Assembly: GCF_029203305.1 (NCBI RefSeq)
Contig: NC_089464.1
Span: forward strand, 1,178,001-1,242,000
Direction: 5' to 3'
Origin: Yamadazyma tenuis
Lineage: Eukaryota; Ascomycota; Pichiomycetes; Serinales; Debaryomycetaceae
DNA: 64,000 nt
The position numbers were made by a program, and so were the translations under genes. The notes below the pieces were generated by a model. That model had not been told where the DNA came from. It made no database searches and worked only from the letters and a program-made list of their open reading frames with translations. How positions within the stretch are numbered: position 1 is the stretch's first letter; each line of letters begins with the position of its first letter. Below are positions 8,955 to 17,788 of this stretch, one piece after another.

Positions 8955-11390
8955 TTATATGCCCTGCAAAACTCTGTTGAGTTCCTTCACCATATGAGGA
9001 TCGAATTTGTCGAGCTCGCTAGTGGAATACTCGAAGGTTTGAAGCTGAGAAATTTTTTTCAGAAACTCAATATCGGTGTTTTCAGATATGTCAAAGTTGA
9101 GCTCTTCAAGCTCGTCGATGTCGAGCCCAAAGTTCGTATCGTACTCGTTGAACGCTTCGTGTAGCTGGTCCCAGTTGTTTTCAATCGAGTTTCCGTGCTT
9201 TTCTCTCTGGGCCACCGTTTGTTGATAGTGCTCTTTGAATAGTTTCCTCTTGAGGAGGATCTTGTCCATTCTTTCGTGTAGCTGCTTGAAGAATTGTTCT
9301 TCATCTAGTTCCTGATCCTTGAGATGGAGATCCAAAGTGACTTTATCGATATCAGCATACTTCAAGCGGAGTTTGAGAAGGAAATTTTCAATCCACTGGA
9401 TCAACTTCAAGAACAAATGGCTGTCATCGTTGTTGTACATGTTATGCACGAACTTCCAAAAGATCCCAATATGATCATCCATTAGCTTCATAAGCCTGTT
9501 GAAGACTTCAACCGAGCTAAGGTAGTATATTTCTTCTTCGTTGATCCGGACAAGTAAATTGATCAACTCATCGTTAAATCCTTGAAGGTCCTTGAAGAAG
9601 ATGTGCATCTTACTTTTGCTTAGAAGTTCGATTAATGGATGGTAGAAGATAATGAGAAAGTTCTTGATAAGCCTGGTGAGCTCAGGTTCTTCCCACAATG
9701 ACTTCAAGATGAGCTTGTCATTTTGTCTCACTTTAATCTGATATAGCTGCTTCAAGTTGTTGAAAAGATCATCTGAATCACGTAGTTTGGTTTTTGCCAT
9801 GGCCTCTTGTTTGTTAACCTCCTCAATAGAACCAATGATGTCTTCAATGGCCTCCTCGATATCGAGGTGTGCTTCATTGAGTTTGTTATCAATGTTTGCT
9901 TCAATTGCAGCAATGAAGTTAGGATACTCTTTCAACTTGAGCTTGACATTATTGACTTCAACTTCGTACCCATTCAAGTCTTCATCTAGCAACATGATAA
10001 AGAGGCATGACAACAAATTCTTGTTGTTTGTACCGGGAATATTGATCAAAAGAAGACTTATGACCCTGCTTATAATACTCATTGGGTTCGTGAACCGCAA
10101 AATATTGTACATTATCCCATACGGGAATAATCGATGGAACTTTTTGACATTATGCAACAATTCGTTGGAATTGTCTTGAGTCAAGAAGATTTGGAAGACA
10201 GTGGCACTGATTTCAATCTTACACCAATCAATAAATATCTTGAGAAGAGGAGATAGGTTTGTCATTTCCTTATTGGCACCGATTTCTTTGAATATATTGA
10301 CCAACGTATCCGGTTCTTTGATTAGCTGGATCTTAAAATCATCAAACTGCTTACTGAAATCTATCATGAGCTTGCTGACTTCCTTCTGAAATTCGAGTTG
10401 CGTCATCAATAGATGTTTTTCATGTTTATGTCTCTTTTCATAATCTGCCTTCTGTTCATCGTTCAACGTATGGAAATTGTGTTCATTAATGAAGTACTGA
10501 AACTCCTCACTGCTAACTATTTCAGGAAACTGAAGTAGCAGGGTCAAATATCCTCTTAGAGATATTCTTAATTTCTCCTTTATCAACGTATTGGCATCGT
10601 TTTTGAATTTTTCTGGGAGTTTACTAGTTTCAATGTTCATGATTCCCGGGAATTTCTTGAGGAGGGTTTTCTCCAAGTGCTTGAATTCATGGTACGGCCT
10701 TGAAACATAGTGTTGATCTCCAGAGTCCTGCTCTGTGACTTGGATAACAAATTCATAATGGTGTGTAGACTTTGTAGAAAGGCCAAACCAGGTCGTAGTG
10801 GTCTCCACATGCACCTTGTCAACGCTTACTATGTTTATATTCAATCCATTGGAGAAATTGAGTTTCTGGTGCAAATCTTGGAGCATGGGTGTTTTATGTG
10901 CTCTTATCTTATCTAGCTTACCGACATCGCTAGGAGCCAAATGTTCACTTTCCAAGTACTCCATGTCCTTGGGGGTGACGAGCACGGAGTTGTAGAATAG
11001 TGCCAATCCGCTCACAAACTTGGTATTGATTTGTTTCCTCTTTGTTGTGTGTTCTTTCCTATCATTGGAGTTGGAAAGCTGTTTTTGATTCACACTCTCC
11101 ACAAACGGCTGAACCGTATGTTTCCAAAACTTTTCTTGATCTTTCTTGGTATTGTTGGTAATGAATGGGAAGCTGTTAATGTAATTGTTGAAGAAGTATC
11201 TCGATAATGGGAATGAATCGGTGTCAGCATCGGTGGTTTTGGAGTCAAATGGAGTTCCAAATAATTGTAAGCAATCAGGCCTGGCCAATAGCTTGAGTTC
11301 AGTTTCCAACCGCTTTTCCATCAAGAACTTCTTCAAGAAATGCTCCTCGGTGGGAGATAAGTTCAGGAGAAAGGCATTGGTCTGTGTCAT
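8955..11390 (-). CDS. LEC1: PX-domain protein with DUF3818 (Ypr097w/Lec1-like)
   Basis: Peripheral membrane, phosphoinositide-binding protein of 811 aa. An N-terminal helical PX-associated region (about 1-190) is followed by a PX domain (about 195-305) with the RPYHEFKHLEKTL basic stretch and a downstream KLPEKF proline turn. A long helical region rich in Leu and acidic residues follows, matching the DUF3818 part of the S. cerevisiae Ypr097w family, which has been tied to sterol/lipid distribution. No transmembrane segment. It is shorter than the S. cerevisiae protein (about 1070 aa). The orthology rests on domain order only. Confidence 0.75.
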   Translation of the reverse strand: MTQTNAFLLNLSPTEEHFLKKFLMEKRLETELKLLARPDCLQLFGTPFDSKTTDADTDSFPLSRYFFNNYINSFPFITNNTKKDQEKFWKHTVQPFVESVNQKQLSNSNDRKEHTTKRKQINTKFVSGLALFYNSVLVTPKDMEYLESEHLAPSDVGKLDKIRAHKTPMLQDLHQKLNFSNGLNINIVSVDKVHVETTTTWFGLSTKSTHHYEFVIQVTEQDSGDQHYVSRPYHEFKHLEKTLLKKFPGIMNIETSKLPEKFKNDANTLIKEKLRISLRGYLTLLLQFPEIVSSEEFQYFINEHNFHTLNDEQKADYEKRHKHEKHLLMTQLEFQKEVSKLMIDFSKQFDDFKIQLIKEPDTLVNIFKEIGANKEMTNLSPLLKIFIDWCKIEISATVFQIFLTQDNSNELLHNVKKFHRLFPYGIMYNILRFTNPMSIISRVISLLLINIPGTNNKNLLSCLFIMLLDEDLNGYEVEVNNVKLKLKEYPNFIAAIEANIDNKLNEAHLDIEEAIEDIIGSIEEVNKQEAMAKTKLRDSDDLFNNLKQLYQIKVRQNDKLILKSLWEEPELTRLIKNFLIIFYHPLIELLSKSKMHIFFKDLQGFNDELINLLVRINEEEIYYLSSVEVFNRLMKLMDDHIGIFWKFVHNMYNNDDSHLFLKLIQWIENFLLKLRLKYADIDKVTLDLHLKDQELDEEQFFKQLHERMDKILLKRKLFKEHYQQTVAQREKHGNSIENNWDQLHEAFNEYDTNFGLDIDELEELNFDISENTDIEFLKKISQLQTFEYSTSELDKFDPHMVKELNRVLQGI

Positions 11391-11597
11391 TGGGTATATT
11401 GTAAATGTTATCGACGCAGAGCCTCGAAAACCTAAATCAATGACAAAATTTGGGGTCGCAAAAACTAACTAGTTGCAAATTGGTCCCAGGTTAAAGGGGT
11501 AAAATGTCACTTTTGCAAACACATATTTATACATTAATAGAGAAATGAAAACCGGTTTCACTAGCTTAACAATAGTATAAGTGGAATAGCTACACAA

Positions 11598-13133
11598 TTA
11601 CTCGTTATGTTCAACATCAACCTTGAAGTCGTCAACAGAACCTCCCTCGAAGTTTCTTCCTGTCTCGAGAAGCTCAATCTTTTCTTTCAAGTCTTCGTCA
11701 TAGTTTCTGGTTGGCCTCCATCCGGGAATAAAGTAAGGAGCTTCTCTCCAGTATTCGTCTGAGAGCTCAAGAGGAACTCTTCTGGTTTCAGGCATGAAAG
11801 CCCAGAAAAACACAGCATTACTGGCACAACACACACAGAAGGTGAAGTAGAACTTATAACCAACTTGTTCCATGGCAACGGTGGTGACCTGGCCAAACAT
11901 GGTGTTGAAAGCAAAGGACACCATAGTTGCCAACGAAATACCTTTAGCTCTCATCTGCAAATTGAAACTTTCAGAAGGAATCACCCACGAAAGAGGACCA
12001 ATTCCGTAACTGAAAACAAAGTTGTAGATCCAAGTACTGGCGATAAATCCGATTTGGGCGGGTCTACTGGTAGTGGTAGCAGCAGGGAAAGTAGCCAACA
12101 AAATGGTTGCAACGATAAAGCAAAGACAACTCAAGGCATTACAGGAAATAAGAACCCATCTTCTACCAGTCTTATCAATGGTTAACACACACAATGCTTG
12201 GGCAATCAAGGCAATGATCGAGTTGATCGACTGATAAAGCAATGTTCTTCCTGTGCTCAACCCCATATTGGCAAAAATTGTAGGACTAAAATATTGAATG
12301 GAAGACACCCCTGTCAACTGGACAGATGCTTGCAACGCGCAACACAACACCACTCTTCTGGCTCTGTCCTTTGTAGAGAAAAGACCAATCCAACTCAAAG
12401 TAGGATTGAGTTTCTCGAACTCCACCTCTTCAATGATCTCTTCGTACTGAGCCCTACACTCTGAATCCTGAACATTCCCATTTGAATGCAAATTGGCAAG
12501 TGTAATTAAGGCCTTGTCTTGCTTACCATGAGCAGCCAACCATCTTGGACTTTCAGGAAGAAAGTAGGTTGCGAAAAACAATAATCCGATGGGCACCACC
12601 TGAAGTCCCAAGGGCACTCTAAATTGTTTTTCCGAGCCTGCCAAACCAATGTAAGACCCGTAGGCAATCCATGAAGATGCCAAAGCCCCAATTCCCAAAA
12701 AGAACTGTTGAAGCGAAGTGACAGTTCCTCTGATAGAAGGGTGACATAATTCGGCCTGGAACAATGGAATGATCATACAAAGCTTTCCAACTGCTACTCC
12801 AGCAATAAACCGGCCGGCCAAAAGCATTCCAATATTTGTGCATGCAGCTTGCAAGATCCCTCCTAAGATAAACACCAAGCACCCAACACTAATAGTGTAC
12901 TTCCTTCCAATGTAGTCCGATAAGTAGCCAGCAAAGAATGACCCAAAAAAGGCACCTCCTGTGAACAACGACACCACAGCACTCGACTCGTTGGTAGTGG
13001 GGTGCATCAGACTGACAAAACTTTCAGAGGCCACTACTTGGGCAATGACCGAAAGATCGTACCCATAAGCAAAACTTCCAATGGAAGCAAAACAACAGAT
13101 GAGAAATTGGTATAACTTAGGATTAAGAGCCAT
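11598..13133 (-). CDS. MFS sugar transporter, possibly arabinose/pentose
   Basis: Twelve-helix plasma-membrane sugar porter of 511 aa. Visible signatures: GYDLSVIAQV in helix 1, GYLSDYIGRKY in loop 2-3, PESPRWLAAHGK before the central loop, QLTGVSSIQYFSP in helix 7, DKTGRRWVL and the C-terminal PETRRVPLEL. It belongs to the fungal hexose/pentose porter group and not to the short HXT group. Divergent from a GH51 alpha-L-arabinofuranosidase 880 bp away, so L-arabinose or arabinosides are plausible substrates, inferred from context. A TATA element (GGTATATAAG on the minus strand) lies near 13171-13180. Confidence 0.85.
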   Translation of the reverse strand: MALNPKLYQFLICCFASIGSFAYGYDLSVIAQVVASESFVSLMHPTTNESSAVVSLFTGGAFFGSFFAGYLSDYIGRKYTISVGCLVFILGGILQAACTNIGMLLAGRFIAGVAVGKLCMIIPLFQAELCHPSIRGTVTSLQQFFLGIGALASSWIAYGSYIGLAGSEKQFRVPLGLQVVPIGLLFFATYFLPESPRWLAAHGKQDKALITLANLHSNGNVQDSECRAQYEEIIEEVEFEKLNPTLSWIGLFSTKDRARRVVLCCALQASVQLTGVSSIQYFSPTIFANMGLSTGRTLLYQSINSIIALIAQALCVLTIDKTGRRWVLISCNALSCLCFIVATILLATFPAATTTSRPAQIGFIASTWIYNFVFSYGIGPLSWVIPSESFNLQMRAKGISLATMVSFAFNTMFGQVTTVAMEQVGYKFYFTFCVCCASNAVFFWAFMPETRRVPLELSDEYWREAPYFIPGWRPTRNYDEDLKEKIELLETGRNFEGGSVDDFKVDVEHNE

Positions 13134-14012
13134 TTCTGACGAGTACAGGTGATATCGTGAAAATTGCGCTGCTTATATACCAGGCAGCTCCATTTTTTGG
13201 TGGGGGTATGTCAGCCCCACATCGAGACCCCATTCTTAGTATCTGTGGTTTACGGGATCGGGTACAGACCCACTGACCCCAAAGGAGGAGATCACTTGTA
13301 TCAGGATGTCGTCGCGACATGGGGTCAATAACAGGCTACTTTTGCTTTGGGTGAAGGGACCAATCTGGTGTCAGGGATTCTATTGTGAATGGTAGATCGT
13401 ATATCAAAGTGTCCCCTCGTTGCTGTCATTCTGTTTATCCAAAGTCGCATCCCGTTTATTGAATTGACTGCAAAATTTGGAATCTTACAGCTAATTTCTG
13501 ACAAACAAGAGAGGTAACCCTAGAAAGAGCTTCCTATCATCAAGCCAAGCCTCCCCCTCGTTGGAATGGCACAATTAATCCATCTGTCACTTTGGCTCCC
13601 AGGGGCTTTTGCGACATCCGCATATCGCGGGGTTTTCCTGTGCTCCGTTGCTACTTGCCAGTTGCAAAAGCCCCGCATATGGAGAACCGATTGAGAGACA
13701 TTGCCGCATTGGCCCTAGTAAATCGTAAAACCTGTTGCGATATTTATTCCAGTCCATTGTTGTATCCCTGAGGGAGGTTACCCGAGTGGAGCAAACCCCC
13801 CTTGGCCGCCCCTATACCAGCAAAATTAAAATGGGGTATCTCCGCACTTATTGGCCCGCTTGCACAAACATGGGGTAATGTGGGGCCATAAAACCGATAA
13901 TTAGTTTTTCCACTAGCGCCCCATCTTTGAAGCTGGGCATGTGGGGTACTTAAGAACATGGCTCCTCCAGGCACTATTCCAACATTTTTGCGTCCTCCAA
14001 ATCTCAACCACA
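13134..14012. promoter_or_regulatory. divergent promoter of transporter and arabinofuranosidase
   Basis: 879 bp without a gene. It carries GGGGTA-type motifs on the plus strand: TGGGGGTA 13201-13208, ATGGGGTC 13319-13326, ATGGGGTA 13831-13838, ATGGGGTA 13870-13877 and TGGGGTA 13942-13948. Two of these share extra context with the MAL-like promoter (a T-C-T-N-CGC tail after the motif at 1746 and 13831). CG-rich patches GCATATCGCGGGG and CCCCGCATATGG near 13620 and 13672 form an inverted pair that may be a further binding site. Confidence 0.55.
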
Positions 14013-15575
14013 ATGTCTGTATTTGGCCAAACCGTGACTACCGTAAAGTCGCTTGAACATTCAGCCATTAGTGTTGACCCCAAACGTATTTTATCTGCCA
14101 TTGACGAAAAAATCTACGCCGGTTTCGTGGAACATTTGGGTAGATGTATATACGGAGGATTGGTCGACTACTCCGAAAACCCCAAATGTAAGGTCAATGA
14201 ATTGGGATACAGACAAGATGTTTCTCAAGCCATCAAAGATCTCAACATGCCGGTTGTAAGATGGCCCGGGGGAAACTTTGTTTCATCCTACCACTGGATC
14301 GATGGGGTTGGTCCTAAAGAGGACCGTCCCAGACGACCTGAATTGGCCTGGAAAGGTGAGGAAAGTAATGAGTTTGGTACTAATGAGTTCATGGAGTGGT
14401 GTCGCTATATGGACGTTGAGCCCTACTTCTGTCTCAACATGGGCACTGGAACCTTAGATGAAGCTCTTGGTTGGGTCGAATATTGTAACTCAAGTGCCAA
14501 CACATACTACGCCAACTTGAGACGCAAGCATGGTCATCCAGAGCCTTATAACATCAAGTACTGGGGTCTTGGAAATGAAGTCTGGGGTCCATGGCAAGTG
14601 GGCCAAATGAGCCAGGAAGAATATTCCACCAAAGCGGCTGAATGGGCTAAGGCCATCAAGCTTTTGGATCCCAACGTTCAGTTGGTGTCTTGTGGGTGCA
14701 CTGGTATCGACAACTGGGACCACTACGTGTTGGACAAGTTGATCAACTGGGTTGACTTTCACTCTATTCACATGTATACCGCCAACGATGACTTTCTCAA
14801 GAATGTCACTGCTCCAGTAGCGGCCGAAGCTGCTATTCAGGTCACCAAGGGTCTCATTGATCTTGCAACCACTCTGAACCCTCGGGTATTCAATGGACTC
14901 ACTGCGCTCAACGGAGAGAAGAAAAAGGTCAAGATCTGTTTTGATGAGTGGAACGTCTGGGACCCAGAGAGAGCAGACGGGGTCGAGGGAGCTGAAGAAA
15001 GGTACACTCTCAGTGATGCCATTGCTGTTGCTTCCTGGTTAAATATTTTTGTCAGACAGAGTGAAAGTTTGGGTATGTGCAACATTGCGCAGGTGGTGAA
15101 CGTTATTGCACCCATTATGACCAACGAATCCACGATGTTTTTGCAGACTACCTACCATCCCTTCCGGTTGTTTTCCAACTACATGAGGGGAAACGCCTTG
15201 AACTTGCACGTTGAAACCACCATGTACGAAGGTGAAGCTGGAAACAATAGTGGCCAAAACACTTGGATTAAGGGCAATTATGGGGTTCCGTTATTGGACG
15301 CTTCTGCCGTTCAAAATGGTGACAAGACTTACATTGCTGTGGTTAATAGATGCGATAAGGAAAATGCTCATACCAAGATTTCCTTTACTTCCAAGGTGTC
15401 CAAAGTCCACAAATGGTTACTTTACGACGATGATGTCTTCGCGTATAACAGTTTTGAGGAACCCGAAAAAATCTCTGTGAAGGAATCTGATGTCGAATTT
15501 TCTCAGGATATTAATAATGCCATTCCATTTACCTTTGCTAAGCATTCTTTCACTTTATTAGAAATCAGCTACTAA
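14013..15575 (+). CDS. alpha-L-arabinofuranosidase, GH51
   Basis: Hydrolyses terminal alpha-L-arabinofuranosyl residues from arabinan or arabino-oligosaccharides. The start is MSVFGQTVTT at 14013 (CACAATGTC context); an upstream in-frame extension has no family similarity. At 520 aa it matches the intracellular GH51 type and lacks a signal peptide, so substrate probably enters as oligosaccharide through a transporter such as its divergent neighbour. Visible features: RWPGGNFVSSYHW, acid/base glutamate in GLGNEVWG (E189) and nucleophile glutamate in CFDEWNVW (E312). The C-terminal part forms the usual beta-sandwich. The gene ends 110 bp before NOG2. Confidence 0.9.
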   Translation: MSVFGQTVTTVKSLEHSAISVDPKRILSAIDEKIYAGFVEHLGRCIYGGLVDYSENPKCKVNELGYRQDVSQAIKDLNMPVVRWPGGNFVSSYHWIDGVGPKEDRPRRPELAWKGEESNEFGTNEFMEWCRYMDVEPYFCLNMGTGTLDEALGWVEYCNSSANTYYANLRRKHGHPEPYNIKYWGLGNEVWGPWQVGQMSQEEYSTKAAEWAKAIKLLDPNVQLVSCGCTGIDNWDHYVLDKLINWVDFHSIHMYTANDDFLKNVTAPVAAEAAIQVTKGLIDLATTLNPRVFNGLTALNGEKKKVKICFDEWNVWDPERADGVEGAEERYTLSDAIAVASWLNIFVRQSESLGMCNIAQVVNVIAPIMTNESTMFLQTTYHPFRLFSNYMRGNALNLHVETTMYEGEAGNNSGQNTWIKGNYGVPLLDASAVQNGDKTYIAVVNRCDKENAHTKISFTSKVSKVHKWLLYDDDVFAYNSFEEPEKISVKESDVEFSQDINNAIPFTFAKHSFTLLEISY

Positions 15576-15685
15576 ATATGGCTATAGATACATTCTCATT
15601 ATTTGCAACCATGTTTGCGCGCGCACGCCCTGCTCTTAAAATCCTCATCTCATCTCAGTGGAAAAAAAAATATAGTCAAAGCGAG

Positions 15686-17713
15686 ATGGGAACTGGTAAG
15701 AAAGAAAAACAAAGAAGAATAAGGCAAGGGGACACCAAGGATGGTAATATCCGTGTCAAGGGTGAGAACTTCTACCGTGATACCAAAAGAGTCAAGTTCT
15801 TGAACATGTACAAAGGAGGACATGCTGTCCGTAACGCCAAAGGTGAGATTGTGCAATCTGCTGCTTTACAATCTACCGATGCCCCTACTGCCAGAGTCGA
15901 CCCCAACAGAAAGTGGTTCGTAAATACCAGAGTCATTGCTCAAGATGCTTTAACTCATTTCAGAAATGCCATGGCTGACAAAAAAGACAATGCCTATCAA
16001 GTTTTATTGAGACGTAATAAGTTGCCCATGTCTTTATTGGACGAAAAAGATACCACAGAATCACCAATCCTGAAAATCATAGAAACGGAGTCGTATGGTC
16101 TGGCTTTTGGTCCCAAGCAACAGCGTAAAAAACCTAGAAACTTACAAGTATCGAGTTTGGAAGAACTTGCTCAGGCTACCGAGAAGGACTCTGCAGAATT
16201 CCAAGAAAAGCTCGAATTGAACTCGACTTTGGGATTGATGGGAGGATCCTTGATGGATCAAGATGGTATTACACAAGAAGCCAAGGAGGCTATTTTCAGT
16301 AAAGGTCAATCCAAGAGAATTTGGAACGAATTGTACAAGGTTATCGATTCATCTGATGTGGTGATCCATGTTTTAGATGCAAGGGATCCTTTAGGAACAA
16401 GGTGTGAATCTGTTGAAAAGTATATGAAAGATGAATGTCCTCATAAGCATTTGATCTATGTGTTGAACAAGTGTGACTTGGTTCCAACGTGGATTGCTGT
16501 ATGTATAAGAAGTGTTGAATTGTTGGTTGTTGATGGTTTCAAAAGAAGGCCCCAAAGCATAAGTCAGGGTGATTTGCAACTGATTCTATTCCGTTACTTT
16601 CCCAAAAAATTGCCTGTTACGTCTTTGGAATATTGATATTATTCGTCCGTAGACCCAGGACTTTGTCTTGGTACCTTTTCCGTTTTGGAGTTGGTTTTGT
16701 CTACATCGAGCTGGCAGTTTTTGCTGGCTCACCCCAGGATAATTACGGTGACTTCTTGAGTTGAATCTCCTTTTTCTTTTTCATGGGATGATTCGTAGTA
16801 TAGATACCGACATTTTTTATCTCTCCGTCTTCCATTTGGAAACATCAAACAACCAACCCGAATTTAGTTGATCTAAATTACTAACAAATTATAGGCTGCG
16901 TGGGTTAAACATTTATCCAAAACCTATCCAACTTTAGCATTTCATGCTTCCATTACCAACTCGTTTGGTAAGGGGTCTTTGATCCAATTATTACGTCAAT
17001 TTTCCACTTTGCATGCAGACCGTAAGCAGATTTCAGTTGGTTTCATCGGATACCCTAATACTGGAAAGTCTTCAATCATCAACACTTTGCGTCGTAAGAA
17101 GGTTTGTCAAGTGGCTCCTATTCCTGGTGAAACCAAGGTGTGGCAGTATATCACATTGATGAAGAAAATCTTTTTAATTGATTGTCCTGGTATTGTACCA
17201 CCTTCTTCAAAAGATTCTTCGTCTGATATCTTGTTCAGAGGTGTTGTGAGAGTTGAACATGTTTCCAATCCAGAGCAATATATTCCTGACTTGTTAAACA
17301 AGTGTGAAAGAAAGCATTTAGAAAGAACCTATGAAATAAAGGGCTGGAAGAAGTTTGAGGAAGACGCTTCTTTATTGGAAGAAGCCAGTGCTGAGTTTAT
17401 TGAGTTGATTGCTAGAAAGCATGGTAAGTTATTAAAGGGTGGTGAACCTGACGAACATGGAGTTGCCAAACAAGTTTTGAATGATTTCAACAGAGGGAAG
17501 ATTCCTTGGTTTACTGCCCCACCTCAAGACGAAGAAATTAGAGAAGGTGAAGATAAGAGAGCCGGAATCAAGAGAAAGAGAGCTGAAAGAGAAGAGAAGG
17601 CTCTTCAGCAAGATATGGATGAATACAAGAAACAAAAACCCAATAATGATAGTGATGACGATGACCAAGTGGAAGGTAAGGAAGAGCAAGACTGGGAAGG
17701 AATCAAAGATTAA
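15686..17713 (+). CDS. NOG2: Nog2 60S ribosome assembly GTPase (two exons)
   Basis: Nucleolar/nuclear GTPase needed for late pre-60S maturation. Exons 15686-16498 and 16895-17713 give 543 aa. The start [12 protein letters not shown] at 15686 is the conserved Nog2 N-terminus; an upstream in-frame ATG at 15578 adds unrelated sequence. The GTPase motifs are circularly permuted: NKCD (G4) and DARDP precede GYPNTGKSS (G1) and DCPGI (G3). Exon 1 ends at TWIA and exon 2 resumes AAWVKHLS in phase 0. The 396-nt intron has GTATGT, TACTAAC (16879-16885) and TATAG; in S. cerevisiae the NOG2 intron hosts snoRNA snR191. Two CTG codons (16070 and 16100) sit at non-leucine positions of the orthologue. Confidence 0.95.
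16499..16894 (+). other. NOG2 spliceosomal intron
   Basis: GTATGT donor at 16499, TACTAAC branch at 16879-16885, TATAG acceptor ending 16894. Much longer than the 52-nt intron at 1318-1369, leaving room for a snoRNA. Confidence 0.93.
16638..16815 (+). ncRNA. candidate intronic H/ACA snoRNA (snR191 homologue)
   Basis: Inside the NOG2 intron. 5' hairpin closed by ATTATTC (16638-16644) with GGATAAT (16737-16743), containing smaller stems GAGCTGGCA/TGCTGGCTC, CCAGGAC/GTCTTGG and GTAGAC/GTCTAC. 3' hairpin closed by CGGTG (16746-16750) with TACCG (16805-16809), upper stem GAATC/GATTC, and ACA at 16810-16812 immediately after the stem and three bases before the end, the H/ACA layout. The hinge does not show a perfect ANANNA box and I did not match the guide pockets to rRNA, so boundaries are approximate. 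S. cerevisiae snR191 lies in the same host intron. Confidence 0.65.
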
Positions 17714-17788
17714 GCACGGAATTTTCTCCATGGCGTTTTTAAAGATATTTATAATATACATTAATGCATTATTACTATACATTGCTTG

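Noticed and set aside
15578..15685. N-terminal extension of NOG2 from the ATG at 15578
   Set aside because: The 36 extra residues have no family match, while MGTGKKEK at 15686 is the conserved start.
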